Positions 1-12,507 of a stretch of DNA of 64,000 nucleotides are shown here, one piece after another; position 1 is the first letter of the stretch, and each line of letters opens with the position of its first letter. The stretch spans positions 1 through 64,000 of the forward strand of contig LLCB01000015.1 in assembly GCA_001414345.1 (NCBI GenBank), given 5' to 3'. Position numbers and translations under genes: made by a program. This stretch comes from Hymenoscyphus infarciens. Taxonomy: Eukaryota; Ascomycota; Leotiomycetes; Helotiales; Helotiaceae. The notes beneath the pieces are model-generated. The model was not told where the DNA came from and searched no databases. It saw only the letters and a program-made list of their open reading frames with translations.

Positions 1-1208
1 TACTAACCTAGGTTCTCTATTTATATAGTATAGATCTTTATTAGGTCTAGTAATAGATAAGTCTATATATAATATAAATCTATTAATTTCTAGAAAGAGT
101 TTAGCCTCTTTATACTATTCTATATAGTTCGTTTTTCTAACTAATTTACTACTCTTAAAAGAACTAAAAGACATTATAGTTTAATAAAAGAGTACGTTTT
201 AGTTAAAAGAAGAACTAATACAAAAAATATATATAGTTATATAATATTAAAAAGTAGTTAGAAAAACTAGAATTTTTATTATTCTAGAACCTACTAGACT
301 AAAATAGTAATATAATAAAAGGCTTATATACTCTTAGAGTAATATAAGTATAAAGAAAAAAGATTTATAAATTAAGAAGTTATCTAGTTTTAGGCTTAAG
401 AAGAAGCTTATTATATACTTTATTAAATATTACTAGTTAGATAGAGTATATAAGGTTTTTAAACCAGTCTTTATAAAAAATAGCTTTTGTTTCTAAGTGT
501 TTAAATATACTAGTAAGACAGTCTATTTTAGTAGTACTTAGTATAAGGCTTTCTAGTAAGCTTGTATACTCGATGTTAGCGCTGACTATACTACTAAGAC
601 AACGTTTAGTAATAAGGTTTTAGGATAAAAAGTTACTATATAAGTTAACTAGAGTAATACTAAGCTAGGAGATAGATATAATAGGCTAATCTTTAAGGTT
701 ACCTTAGTTCGATATTTTAATAATATAGTATCTATTAAGTAAAGCTTAGAGTCTAAGATATATACTAATAATTATTTTAAAGTCTTATTATCTAATTATA
801 AGAATAGCCTTAGTTCTTAATTAAATTATCTATTTAATAGAATAGAGGTTAAAATAACATAATATTATATAGTATAATATAAGAAGGTACTAACCTTAAC
901 TCTTAGTTATTTAACTATGAGAAGTAAGAAAGATAAAAAACTAGTAATTCTATAAAGCGTACTCTTTGCTTATAATATACTAGACTAAGATAGACGTTTA
1001 GTAATCTACTAGAGCGTAGTATAAGAGGTAAGTAGACTAGTAATATCTTTTAAAAGAAAACTTTAAAAAAATAAAAAATAAAAAAACTCTTAATAATATA
1101 GAATTAGAAGTAATTAACATATTATATAAGAGAGTATCTAATATAAAAGTAATACTAGGTTATATAAAACAAAGTTATATAGAAATAAACTATGCCTAGC
1201 CTATAACC
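1..1208 (-). mobile_element. Ty1/copia element A1, 5' internal part (leader and gag start), RIP-degraded
   Basis: Read on the minus strand, this is the leader and the start of the gag region of the main copia family. It matches the same region of the full copy (about 9563-10700) apart from many C/T and G/A differences. It carries many stop codons and no usable frame. The element continues beyond the left edge, so its 3' part and 3' LTR are not visible. Confidence 0.8.
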
Positions 1209-1622
1209 TCTTAAAAAGGTAAAAAAGAATTAATTAACTTAAATAAAAAACTAAGAAGCTATCTACTCTATATATATATATAGGCTATAGCTAGCCTTTC
1301 TAGTCTAATACTAGTATAGTTCTAAGTCTAAAACTATAGATATAACTAATCTATTAGATAGTATTAATCTATATACTTAGATAGTATTTAGTCTATTAGA
1401 TAGTGTTTAGTCTATTAGATAGTATTTAGTCTATTAGATAGTATTAATCTATATACTTAGATAGTATTCAATCTATTAGATAATATATAGTCTATCGAAT
1501 ACTAGTAATCTATATCAGATACTATTTATCTAAGCTACGCATCGTTGATCTAGAGATATCAGGGATATTATACTATACTAGTATGATTAAGTACTAGTAT
1601 AAGTGCTTATTATATACTAATA
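1209..1622 (-). repeat. 5' LTR of copia element A1
   Basis: This is the reverse complement of the family LTR. It ends at 1622 with the complement of the TG..TTAG terminus. It contains the characteristic subrepeats around ACTAAATACTATC. About 40 bp near the R/U5 end are missing compared with the LTR at 9107-9562. Immediately right of 1622 the sequence switches to plus-strand copia pol, so A1 appears to be inserted in A2. Confidence 0.8.
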
Positions 1623-4461
1623 TCTCTCTAAGCAATTATAACTTTAAGTCTTTAGAATATTTTAATATAGACATTCTAGGACTACTTAGAATTAAAGGAC
1701 TTTTAAGCGAAACATATACTCTTATATATATATGTTATAAAACTAGAGCTATATTTATTTATACTATAAAGTATAAATTAAAAGCTTTTAATAAGTTGGT
1801 TAAAACGAATAACTTATTAAAAAATCAATTTAATAAAAGTATTAAAAGTCTATACTTAGATAACGCTAAGGAATTTAAGTTTAATAAGTAGGATATATAT
1901 ATTAAAGACTAAGGTATTATATATAACTATACTAGTCTATATAGTCTAGAGTAGAATAGTATTATAGAAAGACTTAATCAATATTTAATAGAATATATAA
2001 TTACTATATATTTAGAAAAATCTATACTACTTTATCTCTAGCCTTATATAGCTCGTTCTATTATATATATAAAGAATTAGATATATAATAGTGCTATAAA
2101 ATCTATACTATATAAAGACATATTTAGTATAAGTCTAGATATATCATATATAAGTACTCTTAGATCTCTTTATTATATTTTAATATTAAAAGAAATAAGA
2201 GCTAAAAACGCTAAAAGAAAACTAGCTAATAAATTATATAAAGGAATATTAGTAGGCTAGGAGTTCTCTAATAACTTTCTTATATATATACTAGAACTTA
2301 GGAAAGTTATTAATATAAGAGATATTATAATAAAAGAAGACTTTATATATAAAGATGAATTTATTATAAAAGAAAACTACTCTATACTCTTAAAAGAAGA
2401 GTCTATAGATTAAGATTATCTATAAGAAATAACTAGTTATATAAATACATATTTAGAGAGCGATAGTTCTACTCTTATAAAATATAAGAAGTTAAGTAAT
2501 AATAATAATAACGACTTAAATAATGAGATATATATAAATAACGTCGACGAATTAGGATAAGATAATATTATAGAGCTAGGCTCTAATATAAACCTTAGAC
2601 TAAGAGGTAGACATGTTAATCTTATAAAAAGATATATAAACGTATTAGAAATCGATAAGCTTTAAGTACTAATAGCTATATATTACTATGTATTACTTAT
2701 TTATTTAAACTCTAAAATAGAGAGTAATAGTACAAAAAAGGTTATTATTAATAAAATACCTAATACTACTATTCTAGAGCCTAAAAGTTATAAAGAAGCT
2801 ATAAGTAATATTAATTCTTATAAAGACTACTAGATTAGATTTATATAAAAGGAATTAAATACTCTTATAAGTAATAAAACTTAGAATATTATTACTAGTA
2901 ATAATACTAGTAAAGATGCTAAGCCTATTAAGATAAGATAGGTTTATAAACTAAAAGAATCTAATAATATAATAGAATTTAAATCGCGATTTATAGCTAA
3001 AGGTTTTAAACAGTTATATAAAAGAGACTATATAAACTCTTTTATAAGAGTTATTAAGCAAATAAGCTAGAAAGTCTTATTCGTTCTAGTACTATTATAT
3101 AACTTTATAATATAGAAAATCAACATAGTTTTAGCCTTTATATAAAGAGATATAGATATAAAAAGACTAAATATTACTCTTTTAAAAGAAATAAACAAAT
3201 ACTTACATATCCCTAGGTTATATAATAACATATTAGAAAACACAAAAACCTCTCTTAACTAAATTATATATTTAGAACTCTTAAAAGCCTTCTATAGATT
3301 AAAACAATTAGCTAGAATCTAGTTTACTATACTAGTTACTATACTTTTAGAACTAGGTTTTAAAGCACTAAGCACTAATTTATATATATATATAAATCGT
3401 TCTACTAGTATATATATATATATATATATAGACGACTTAGTAATAATTAGACCTATAAAAGAACTTATTAAAAGTCTTATTAATAAACTTAAAAAACACT
3501 TTAATATTAAAGACTTAGGTTCTATTAAAGACTACTTAGGTATAGATATTATTAGAGGAACTAAATAACTAAAACTAAGCTAAGAAAAATATATATCTAA
3601 AGTATTAAATAAGTATAATCTTCTTAATTATAATCCTATCTATATACTAATAGATTCTAAAATTAAATTAATACCAAATCTACTTTAAGCTAGTCTAGAA
3701 GATACTAGACTATTTTAAGTAATAATCAGCTATCTACTATATATCTTTATTTATACTAGACTAGACATCGTCTACGCTACTATTATACTATTAAGATATA
3801 TATCAAACCCTTCTAAAGAATACTTTATAGTAGCTAAGTATATATTAAGATATCTAAAAACAACTATTCACTATTATATTATATATATAATAAAAGATAT
3901 ATCTAGCTATTTTATAAGCAGCTTTTATAACTCTAATTATACTAGTGATATTAATAGTACTAAATTAACTACTAGATATATTTTTTACTTAGCTAGAGGG
4001 CTAATTATATAGCGTTCTAAGCTATAAAGTATTATAGCCTAATCTATAACTAAAGCTAAATATATAGCTATAAATATAGCCTTAAAAGAATCTATCTATA
4101 TAATAGCCTTAGTTAAAGAACTAGGCTTTTATAAATAAAAGAAATTCAGTTTATATACTAAGAATAAAAGAGCTCTATAATTAGGCTATAACTCTATATA
4201 TTACAAAAGAATAAAGTATATAGCTATTAAATACTACTATATAAGAGACTTATTAGTTAAAAGAACTATAGATCTAATATATATAAAATTAATAGATTAA
4301 AAAGTAGACGGCTTTACTAAAGTACTTAATAAAACAAAATTCTAATAATTCCTTATATAATTAAGAATAATAAGTTATATACTAACGTATAAAAACTAAA
4401 AATTAACACTTTTAACTAACGCGTTAAAATAAATTAAATAGAAGTACTTATTAAGAGAGTA
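1623..4461 (+). mobile_element. Ty1/copia element A2, integrase to RNase H, RIP-degraded and 5'-interrupted
   Basis: The degraded plus-strand polyprotein can be followed in order: GAG-pre-integrase and integrase (about 1630-2270, with remnants of the SPEQNGVAERLN motif near 1945), reverse transcriptase (about 2940-3560, including a YIDDL-like active site near 3425) and copia-type RNase H (about 3880-4130). Stops are frequent and mostly TAG or TAA. The 5' half is absent because the A1 LTR abuts at 1622. Confidence 0.8.
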
Positions 4462-4907
4462 TATTAGTATATAATAAGTACTTATACTAGTACTTAATTA
4501 TACTAGTATAATATAATATCTCTAATATCCCTAGATTAATAATATATAGCCTAGATAAACGGTACCTAATATAGATCACTAGTATCTAATAGACTAAATA
4601 CTATCTAATAGACTAAATACTATCTAAGTATATAGATTAATACTATCTAATAGACTAAACACTATTTAATAGACTAAATACTATCTAATAGACTAAATAC
4701 TCTCTAAGTATATAGATTAATACTATTTAATAGATTAGTTATATCCGTAGTTTTAGACTTAGGACTATACTAGTATTAGACTAGAAGGCTAGATATAGCC
4801 TATATATATATATAGAGTAGATAGCTTCTTAGTTTTTATTCAAGTTAATTAATTCTTTTTCACCTTTCACTTCTTACGTAATCTATTATTACTTTGTGAA
4901 CTGTGAC
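4462..4907 (+). repeat. 3' LTR of copia element A2, last bases missing
   Basis: It begins with the family terminus (TATTAG here for TGTTAG) and follows the same sequence as 15306-15761 up to GTGAC at 4907. The last roughly 10 bp of the LTR are replaced by unrelated LINE sequence. Confidence 0.75.
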
Positions 4908-7900
4908 TAAACCGAAAGAAGTATTAGACTATATAGATATAATAAAGAAGAGCCTAATCTAAATAATACTCGACTTAGTAATAGAGAAGAGAGGTATTAA
5001 AGTAATTATTAAAGTAGTAGGAAAAGTACTTAAGTATAGAAGAACTAGGAAAAGAGAGAATAATATATAGAATTCTATAAGAAGAGCTTACTATTATAGT
5101 TAAGAGAATAGGAGAAATAAAAGAGTATAGCTTAATATAGATAGAAAGAGCTAGAACTAGGGAACTATAGAGAGAGGTAGTAACGATACTATAGAGGGAA
5201 TATATAGTACTAGCTAAATATATTAAGGACATTATAGTCTAAGTAATAGAGATAGATAAAGGGAAGAATAAGCTAGTACTAAAAGAAGTAATTAGAGCTA
5301 TAGATATAAGTGAATATAAGATAGAAGTAATAGTAGCTTAAAAGCTTTAGAGTAGAGATACTATTATATAGTTAAAGAAGAGAAGTAATAGAATATATAT
5401 AAGATAATAGCTAAGTAAAGATAGTATTTAGATAAGGAATAGTAGTAGTAGTAAGAACGCTTATAGTGCTTATAAAAAGAGCTCTAGTAAATATACTTAA
5501 GAATAGAAAAGAGAGTATACTATAGAGTATCTCTTAAGCTTTTAGTATAAAGATATTAAAGATTATATAATAAGGAAATAGATATAAAGAGTATTAGAGA
5601 TAGAAGAGACTAGCTTAAAAGAACTATATTCTTAAAGTAGTAATAATAGAGAAAGTAAAGAGGCTATATATAAAAGAGATATTATAAGAGATATAATACT
5701 TCTTATATAAAAGATAGATCTTAGAAGTAATAGTATAAAGGTGTTATAAGTACTAAAAGTAGAGATATATAATATACTTTTATAAATAAGATAAGAAGTA
5801 TATCTAGTATATATATAGAGGTATAAAGAGGGTAAGGAAGAGTACTTTAGTAAGAAGGACTTAAAAGAATATCTAGTAAAGTATAGGAATTATAGAGGAG
5901 AATACCTAGTATTTATAAAAGAGTACTATATAGAGGAGTAATACTATAGATAGGTAAGAGAATAATATCTTAATAGAATAACTACGTTTATAAACCTATA
6001 AAGACCTTTAAAAGAGAGTAAGGTAGAGATACCTTACTTGTTTACCTTTAGTTAAAAAGAGGGCTTATAAAGCTTAAGAAAGAGATAGAGATAAAGATCT
6101 ATATTAGAGAGGCTAATAAATATAAATAAAGTAGAATATATAAATAATAGTAACTTAACCTAGTTCTTAGAGAGGCTAAGAAGCTCTCTTAGTATAATAA
6201 GAGATTTAACTAGAGAAGAAATAGAAGTAACTTAAACTCTACTTATAAGACTACTATAAGTATAATAGTACTATACTAGAATATAAGGAAGATACTAGAA
6301 GCTCTTAATATAGCTCTAAATTATAAGAAGGAATATAATATATTAGTAATCTAAGAACTAGTATAGAATAGTATAAGAGACTTCTCTAGCTACTTCTTAA
6401 GCTTAAGATATAATATAATCTAGTTAAATAAAGTAATAGTACTCTTTATATATAAAAGATACTTAAAAGTAAGCTAGACGTATACTATAAGTAAGAACTA
6501 GGTAAGTATAATAATAGAGGAGAGAGTAGATAAGATCATAGTCTACTTAGTCTATAACTTATAAATAGAGTAGATACTAATTAAGAATATACTCTAGTAA
6601 GTGAGACTAAGAAGGGTACTTATAATAGGTAACTTAAATACTTACTACCTTTTATAAGATATATATAAGAGATATAATAAGAACGTAGACCTTATTCTTA
6701 AACTTACTATACTATAGGTATTAGAGAGAGATATACTCTATAACGAAGCTATATAGAGAAGAGAGGGCTCTTATAACTCTATAATTAACCTTACCTTTTC
6801 TACTAGGAACGTAGTAGCTTAGTAAAGGTTCTTAGACTTACTAGGATTAGACTATATAGCTTAACTTCTTATAATAAAAGTAAGAGAAGAGAGAAAGTTA
6901 CTATAGGTGTTTAGATTTAGCTAAAGACTAATAGATAAGATCTTAGTTAAAGTAAAAGCCTCTTACTTAGAAATATCTATAATCTAAAATATATAAGAAC
7001 TTAAGAGAGTAGTATAGAGACTTATAAAAGACTTTTAAAAAAATAGTAAAAGCTTTAATACTACTTTAAAAGCTAGATAAAGAAAGAGTATAGCTCTAGT
7101 AGAATATAAAGATTAAAGAAGTGTTAAAGAAGATAAGGAAATATAAAAAGACTTAAAAGGAGTACTAAATAGAGAGCTTAAGGTAGCTTAATAATACTCT
7201 TTAAGAACTCTAAATAGTAAGTAGAAAAGTAAAGAGAAAGAGCTAGAGAAGAGTATTAGTAGAAGTAGTAAAGAATAAAAGAAAACTCTAGATACTTAAG
7301 AAGTAAGTATACTTTAAAGAATATATAAGACTAGAAGTACTAGTACTACTAATACTTATATTACTTAATAGAATAAAAGATAAGACCTATTAAAAGAAGG
7401 CTTATATCCTTATAGAAAAGTTCTTCTTAGAGTTAATAGTTAACTACTTAAGCGTTTCTAATAAGAACTAGAATACTAAGAGCTTCTCTAAGAAGTACTT
7501 AGTAAGTAATATATAACTAAGAAGTATATTAAGATAGTTATAAGATTAGTACTATAAAAAGCGCTAGAATTTAATATACTAGTAAATAACTTTCTAAAAG
7601 CTTATAATAAACTACTTTATAAAGTACTTACTATAATAGTAAAAGTAAGCTTTTATTTATAGTACTTCTTATCTTACTTCTATTATATAAAAGTAGTAGT
7701 ACTAAGAAAACTAGGTAAAATAACTAAGAAGTAGAGTAAGGTAGAGGCCTACTAGCTAATAATACTACTCTTAACTATAGGTAAGATTCTTAAAAAAGTA
7801 ATAGTATAAAGGCTTATATAGGTTATAAAGGAAATAGTAATACTATTAGAGCTATAAATAGGTAACTAGAAGTACTAAAATATAAAGCTAGTAATTAGAA

Positions 7901-8446
7901 TAGTAATAGAGAATATATATATAATATAGGAAAATAAGAGCTATATATCTCTAGCTTAACTAGATATAGTAGGAGCTTTTAACTAAGTAGACTATATAGA
8001 GCTACTTTATATATTAAGAGAGAAGAAGGTTTTATAGTAGGTAGTAATATAGATAGAGAGCTTCCTCTCTAGATAAAGGGCTATATTATTCTTTAATAGA
8101 CGATTAATAGATAAAAGAGACTTTAAATAAAGTGTTTTATAAGAATTAGTACTATTACTAATACTATTTATCCTCTTTGCCTTAATACTATATAGGGACT
8201 TAGTAAGAATTAATAGACTTATTATAGTAGACTTTATAAATAATATAAATCTACTTATAATATTAAAAAGTATAATAGTAAACTATAAAATACTTAAGAT
8301 AGCTTAGAGAGTATATAATAAGTAAGTAAATAAGTAAGAGATAGCTTTTAACTTAGAAAAGATAGTACTTATATACTTTATAAGAATAAGAGTACTATAA
8401 AGAGAGATAGTCTAGTTTAGAGAGATAAGGCTTATACTAGTTAAGT
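4908..8446 (+). mobile_element. Tad1-like non-LTR retrotransposon (LINE), RIP-degraded, 3'-truncated
   Basis: Conceptual translation, allowing for stops, shows an endonuclease segment near 6600-6790 (a decayed VLIIGDxNTHH motif and a STIDLTF-like motif). Reverse transcriptase follows: a decayed YRPIALLNTxGKILEKVI block near 7745-7815, then the core LSPILFxLF and GFVDDIN region near 8140-8260, where DD has become NN through G-to-A change. The frame fades after the K(S)ELIHF-like block near 8390. The RNase H region and the 3' end expected of Tad1 elements are missing. The part upstream of about 6500 is probably ORF1 but cannot be assigned. Confidence 0.7.
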
Positions 8447-9101
8447 ACTGTACTGCCGAACCGCTATTTACTCAACTCTAATTTGACTCCGATTTAACTC
8501 CGATTCGACTCCGATTCGAATTAAGGTTGAGGATCGGAACCAGTTCAGAACTAGCTCGGAACTAGTTCGGAAAGAGGGCTAGGCTAGGATCGGAGAGGTT
8601 CCGATAGTTCAGAGCCAGCCCCGGAGCTAGCTCCGAAAGAGAGCCAAATCAGTTTCTTAATCCGTAACACCTTGAACGTATCTGATCCAAAGTCGACCTT
8701 AGTTCTGAACTAGTTCGGAACCAGTTCGGAACTAGTTCGGAACCAGTTCAGAACTATTTCAGAACTATTTCAGAACTATTTCAGAACTATTTCAGAACAA
8801 GGTCAGAGCTAGTTTCAGGCTAGTACTGAAAAAGAGTTAAGAATAAAAGAGCTTGAAAAAGAGCTTGAAAAAGAGCTTGAATTTGAAATCACGTGAGCAG
8901 GTGTAAGTTACGTAGCCACCCTACTCTTACGTAACATGCCCTGGTTCGTCGAATGCCCGAGTCCTGCTTCCACCAATTCCACTGATTCCACCGATTGTTC
9001 CACCGATTGTTCCACCGACCTAAATGACGTCATCCCTGTATGTATGCCTCGATGTGATTGGTTTAATCGGTCGGTCGGTCGGTCGGTCGGTCGGTCGGAA
9101 A
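8447..9101. repeat. RIP-poor minisatellite island, outer part of the left inverted-repeat arm
   Basis: This stretch is far less AT-rich than its neighbours and contains several tandem repeats: ACTCCGATT(C/T)G units (8485-8520), GAACTAGTTCGG/GAACCAGTTCGG units (8540-8565 and 8707-8750), AGAACTATTTC repeated about four times (8750-8798), AAAGAGCTTGA repeats (8848-8882), and a TCGG tetranucleotide run (9068-9099). From about 8830 it pairs, inverted, with the right arm near 19440-19480 and 30280-30330. I see no gene. Confidence 0.65.
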
Positions 9102-9106
9102 CTATA
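9102..9106. repeat. Left target-site duplication (CTATA) of copia B
   Basis: CTATA lies immediately before TGTTAG and is repeated at 15762-15766 directly after CTAAGA. A 5-bp duplication is typical of copia integrase. The matching unoccupied sequence is found once in the opposite arm. Confidence 0.9.
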
Positions 9107-9562
9107 TGTTAGCATATAATAAGCACTTATGCTAGTACTTAATCATGCTAGTATAGCATGATATCCCTGATATCCCTAGATCGACGATGCGTAGCCCGGA
9201 TAAACGGTACCTGATACGGATCACTAGTACCCGACGGACTAAATACTATCCGACAGACTAAATACTATCCAATAGACTGAATACTATCCGAGTATATAGA
9301 TTAACACTATCTAATAGACTAAATACTATCCAACAGACTAAATACTATCCAAGTATATAGATTAATACTATCTAACGGATTAGTTATATCTGTAGTTTCA
9401 GACTTAGAACTATACTAGTATTAGACTAGAAGGCTGGCTATAGCCTATATATATATAGAGTAGATAGCTTCTCAGTTTTTCATTTAAGTTAATCAATTCT
9501 TTTTTTACCTTTTACTTCTTATATAATCTATTATTACTTTATAAACTATAACCTTTCTAAGA
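9107..9562 (+). repeat. 5' LTR of copia B
   Basis: The 456-bp LTR contains tandem subrepeats of about 19 bp around ACTAAATACTATCC. It is visibly less mutated than the 3' LTR of the same element: many C and G positions here are T and A there. Confidence 0.9.
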
Positions 9563-12054
9563 GGTTATAGGCTAGGCATAGTTCATTTCTATATAACTTT
9601 ATTTCACGTGACCTAGTGTTACTTTCGTATTAGATACCCTCTTATGTAATATATTAATTACTTCTGATTCTACATTATTAAGAGTTTTTATTTTTATTTT
9701 TTCAAGGTTTTCTTTTAAAAGATATTACTAGTCTACTTACCTCTTATACTACGCCCTGGTAGATTACTAAGCGCTTATCTTAGTCTAGTATATTGTAAGC
9801 AAAGAGTACACCCTATGAGATTACTAGTTTTTTATCTTCTTACTTCTTATAGTTAGATAACTAAGAGTTAAGGTTAGTACCTTCTTATATTATACTACGT
9901 AATATTATGTTATTTTAACCTTTATTCTATTAAATAGATAATTTAATTAAGAACTAAGGCTATTCTTATAATTAGATAATAAGACTTCGAAATAATTAGC
10001 CTATTATATCTATCCCTTGGCTTAGTATTACTCTAGTTAACTTATATAGTAACTTTTTATCCTAAAACCTTATTACTAAACGTTGTCTTAGTAGTATAGT
10101 CGGCGCTGACATCGGGTATACTAGCTTACTAGAAAGCCTTATACTAAGTACTACTAAAATAGACTATCTTACTAGTATATTTAAACGCCTAGAAATAAAA
10201 GCTATTTTTTATAAAGACTGGTTTAAAGACCTTATATACTCTGTCTAGCTAGCGATTTTTGACGAAGTATATAATAAGCTTCCTCTTAAGCCTAAAACTA
10301 GATAACTTCTTAATTTATAAAAACATTCTTTATACTTATATTACTTTAAGAGTATATAAACCCTTTATTATATTACTATTTTAGTTTAATAGGTTTTAGA
10401 ATAATAAAAATTCTAGTTTTCTAACTACTTTTTAATATTATATAACTATGTGAATTTTTTATATTAGTCCTTCTCTTAACTAAAACACGCTCTTTTATTA
10501 AACTATAATATCTTTTAGTTCTTTTAAGAGTAGTAAATTAGTTAGAAAAACTAACTATATAGAATAGTATAGAGAGGCTAAACTCTTTCTAGAAATTAAT
10601 AGATTTATGTTATATATAGACTTATCTATTACTAGACCTAATAAAGATCTATACTATATAAATAGAGAACCTAGGTTAGTAGAGCTTAGTATTAAATATA
10701 AGGAACGTAACTCTAACTATACTAGAAATAGCTAAAAAGCCTTAAAGGCTATTAAGTCTATTATATCTATTAATAATATAGACTAGTTTAAAGATAAAAC
10801 TAGCCCTAATACTATATAGGTATATATAATAGCTATATATAGGGAATCTAGTTTTAATCTAATTAGTTAATACTTAGATATAATTATTAAATCTAGCTAA
10901 AGCTTTTATAAGAACGTTAATAAATATATAAGTACTATATAAAGTATAGCTTTATATCTTAAAGACTTAAGACATCTAATACCTAAAAGCTATATAGCTT
11001 AGATTATATTTAAAGGACTTAATAGTAGCTTTAAAGGTTTTATATTAAGAAAATATAAAAAGCTAGGAAAAGATTTATCTAAAATTAATATAGATATTCT
11101 TATATCTAAACTTATATTAGAAGAAGCTAGAATAGAATCAAGTAATAACCTAGAAGCTAATAAAGCTAAAAAGGCTAATAAAGCTATAAATAAAGGAAAT
11201 GAAATTCCTATTTATACTTATTATAATAAGAGAGGATATATAATTTCTAAATACTTTATACTATACCTAGAGCTAAAATTAAATAAGAAATCTAATAATA
11301 CTAGTACTAATACTAGTACTAATACTAGTAGTAGTACTAATTTAAAAACCAACGATAATAGTACTTTAAAAGTATTATATATAGCTATACTAAATACTTC
11401 TTATAAAGTATTTAAAGAGTCTAAAGTTATACTAGACTCTAGTACTACTAAATATTATACACCTAATAAAGATTAGATTCTAAACTTTAAACCTATAAAA
11501 GTACCGACTATTAGTATAGTAGATAGTACTAAGCTACCTATACTAGGAGTTAGTATAATACTAATAATAAGTTCTAATAATATTAAAATAAACTTATTAG
11601 AAGTAAATTATATCCTAGATATTACTACTACTCTAATTTTAACTAAAGCTCTTACTAGGAGTAGCTTTAATATTAGTATAGATAATAAGAACGTATATAC
11701 TTATAATAAGCTACTAGACGCGACTATAAACGTAAACTAGGAATATAATGCTTATTATCTTAATATTAATATAGATTATATAAAGCTTAAAAAAACGTTA
11801 TATATTATAAAAATAAAAGAGCTTAATATCGACTTATTATATTAAAGATTAAATTATATTAATATTAATACGTTATTAAAAACTATATTACTTACTAAAG
11901 GATATACTATCAATTCTAATAGTAAGAAAGAACTAGATAATTATAAAAATTATTATAAAGGAAAGATAACTAAGAATATAAGTTATATCTCTCTAAGTAA
12001 TTATAACTTTAAGTCTTTAGAATATTTCGATATAGACATTCTAGGACTACTTAG

Positions 12055-12507
12055 TACCAATAGTAGGTGCAGGAATTCCGTGCGCACCCTCTAAATTTAG
12101 CCGAAAACACACTAAAAGTCACCCTCTTTACAGCCTTATAAACTAGTAAATATATAGTATAACATATCCTAACAACGATCATAGACGTAGAGCTTTATAA
12201 GAAGAGCATATTCCCAACTAACTACTTAGTTATAACTCCTAAGCTACGTATATAATTTTAAAAGCTAATATTTTACTAATAAAGTCTCTAAGAGATTATT
12301 ATAGCATAGACTTTAAGTTACTCTAGCCTAATTAAAAGCTAAGGAGGTTCAAGTATTAGGTTATACTACTCTTAATACTTCGTTTTATATAAATCTAATA
12401 GAGCGTTCTTCTATAATTAGTAGGAGAAGTTAGTAAAAATATAGTGATTTTGGTGTAGCTTAGCAGAACCTGGGCCTATGCGCACGGAATTCCTACACCC
12501 ACTGTTA
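12055..12507. mobile_element. Non-autonomous TIR element (MITE) inserted in copia B integrase
   Basis: A block of about 453 bp interrupts the integrase frame that is continuous in copies A2 (1678-1688) and C/G (about 27200). Its ends form imperfect terminal inverted repeats of about 31 bp. These begin TACCAATAGTAGG on the left and TACTAACAGTGGG on the right (reverse complement), and share GGAATTCCGTGCGC further in. The host sequence TACTTAG occurs on both sides (12048-12054 and 12508-12514), so the duplication is 7 bp, or 5 bp (CTTAG) if the terminal TA pair belongs to the element. No coding capacity is visible and the superfamily is unresolved. Confidence 0.8.

Noticed and set aside
4975..5232. 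Minus-strand open frame of 85 codons in AT-rich DNA, similar to those at 13263-13499 and 21076-21285
   Set aside because: Leu/Ile/Ser/Tyr-rich products are what RIP-altered antisense sequence of retroelements yields; these frames are antisense to recognisable elements.
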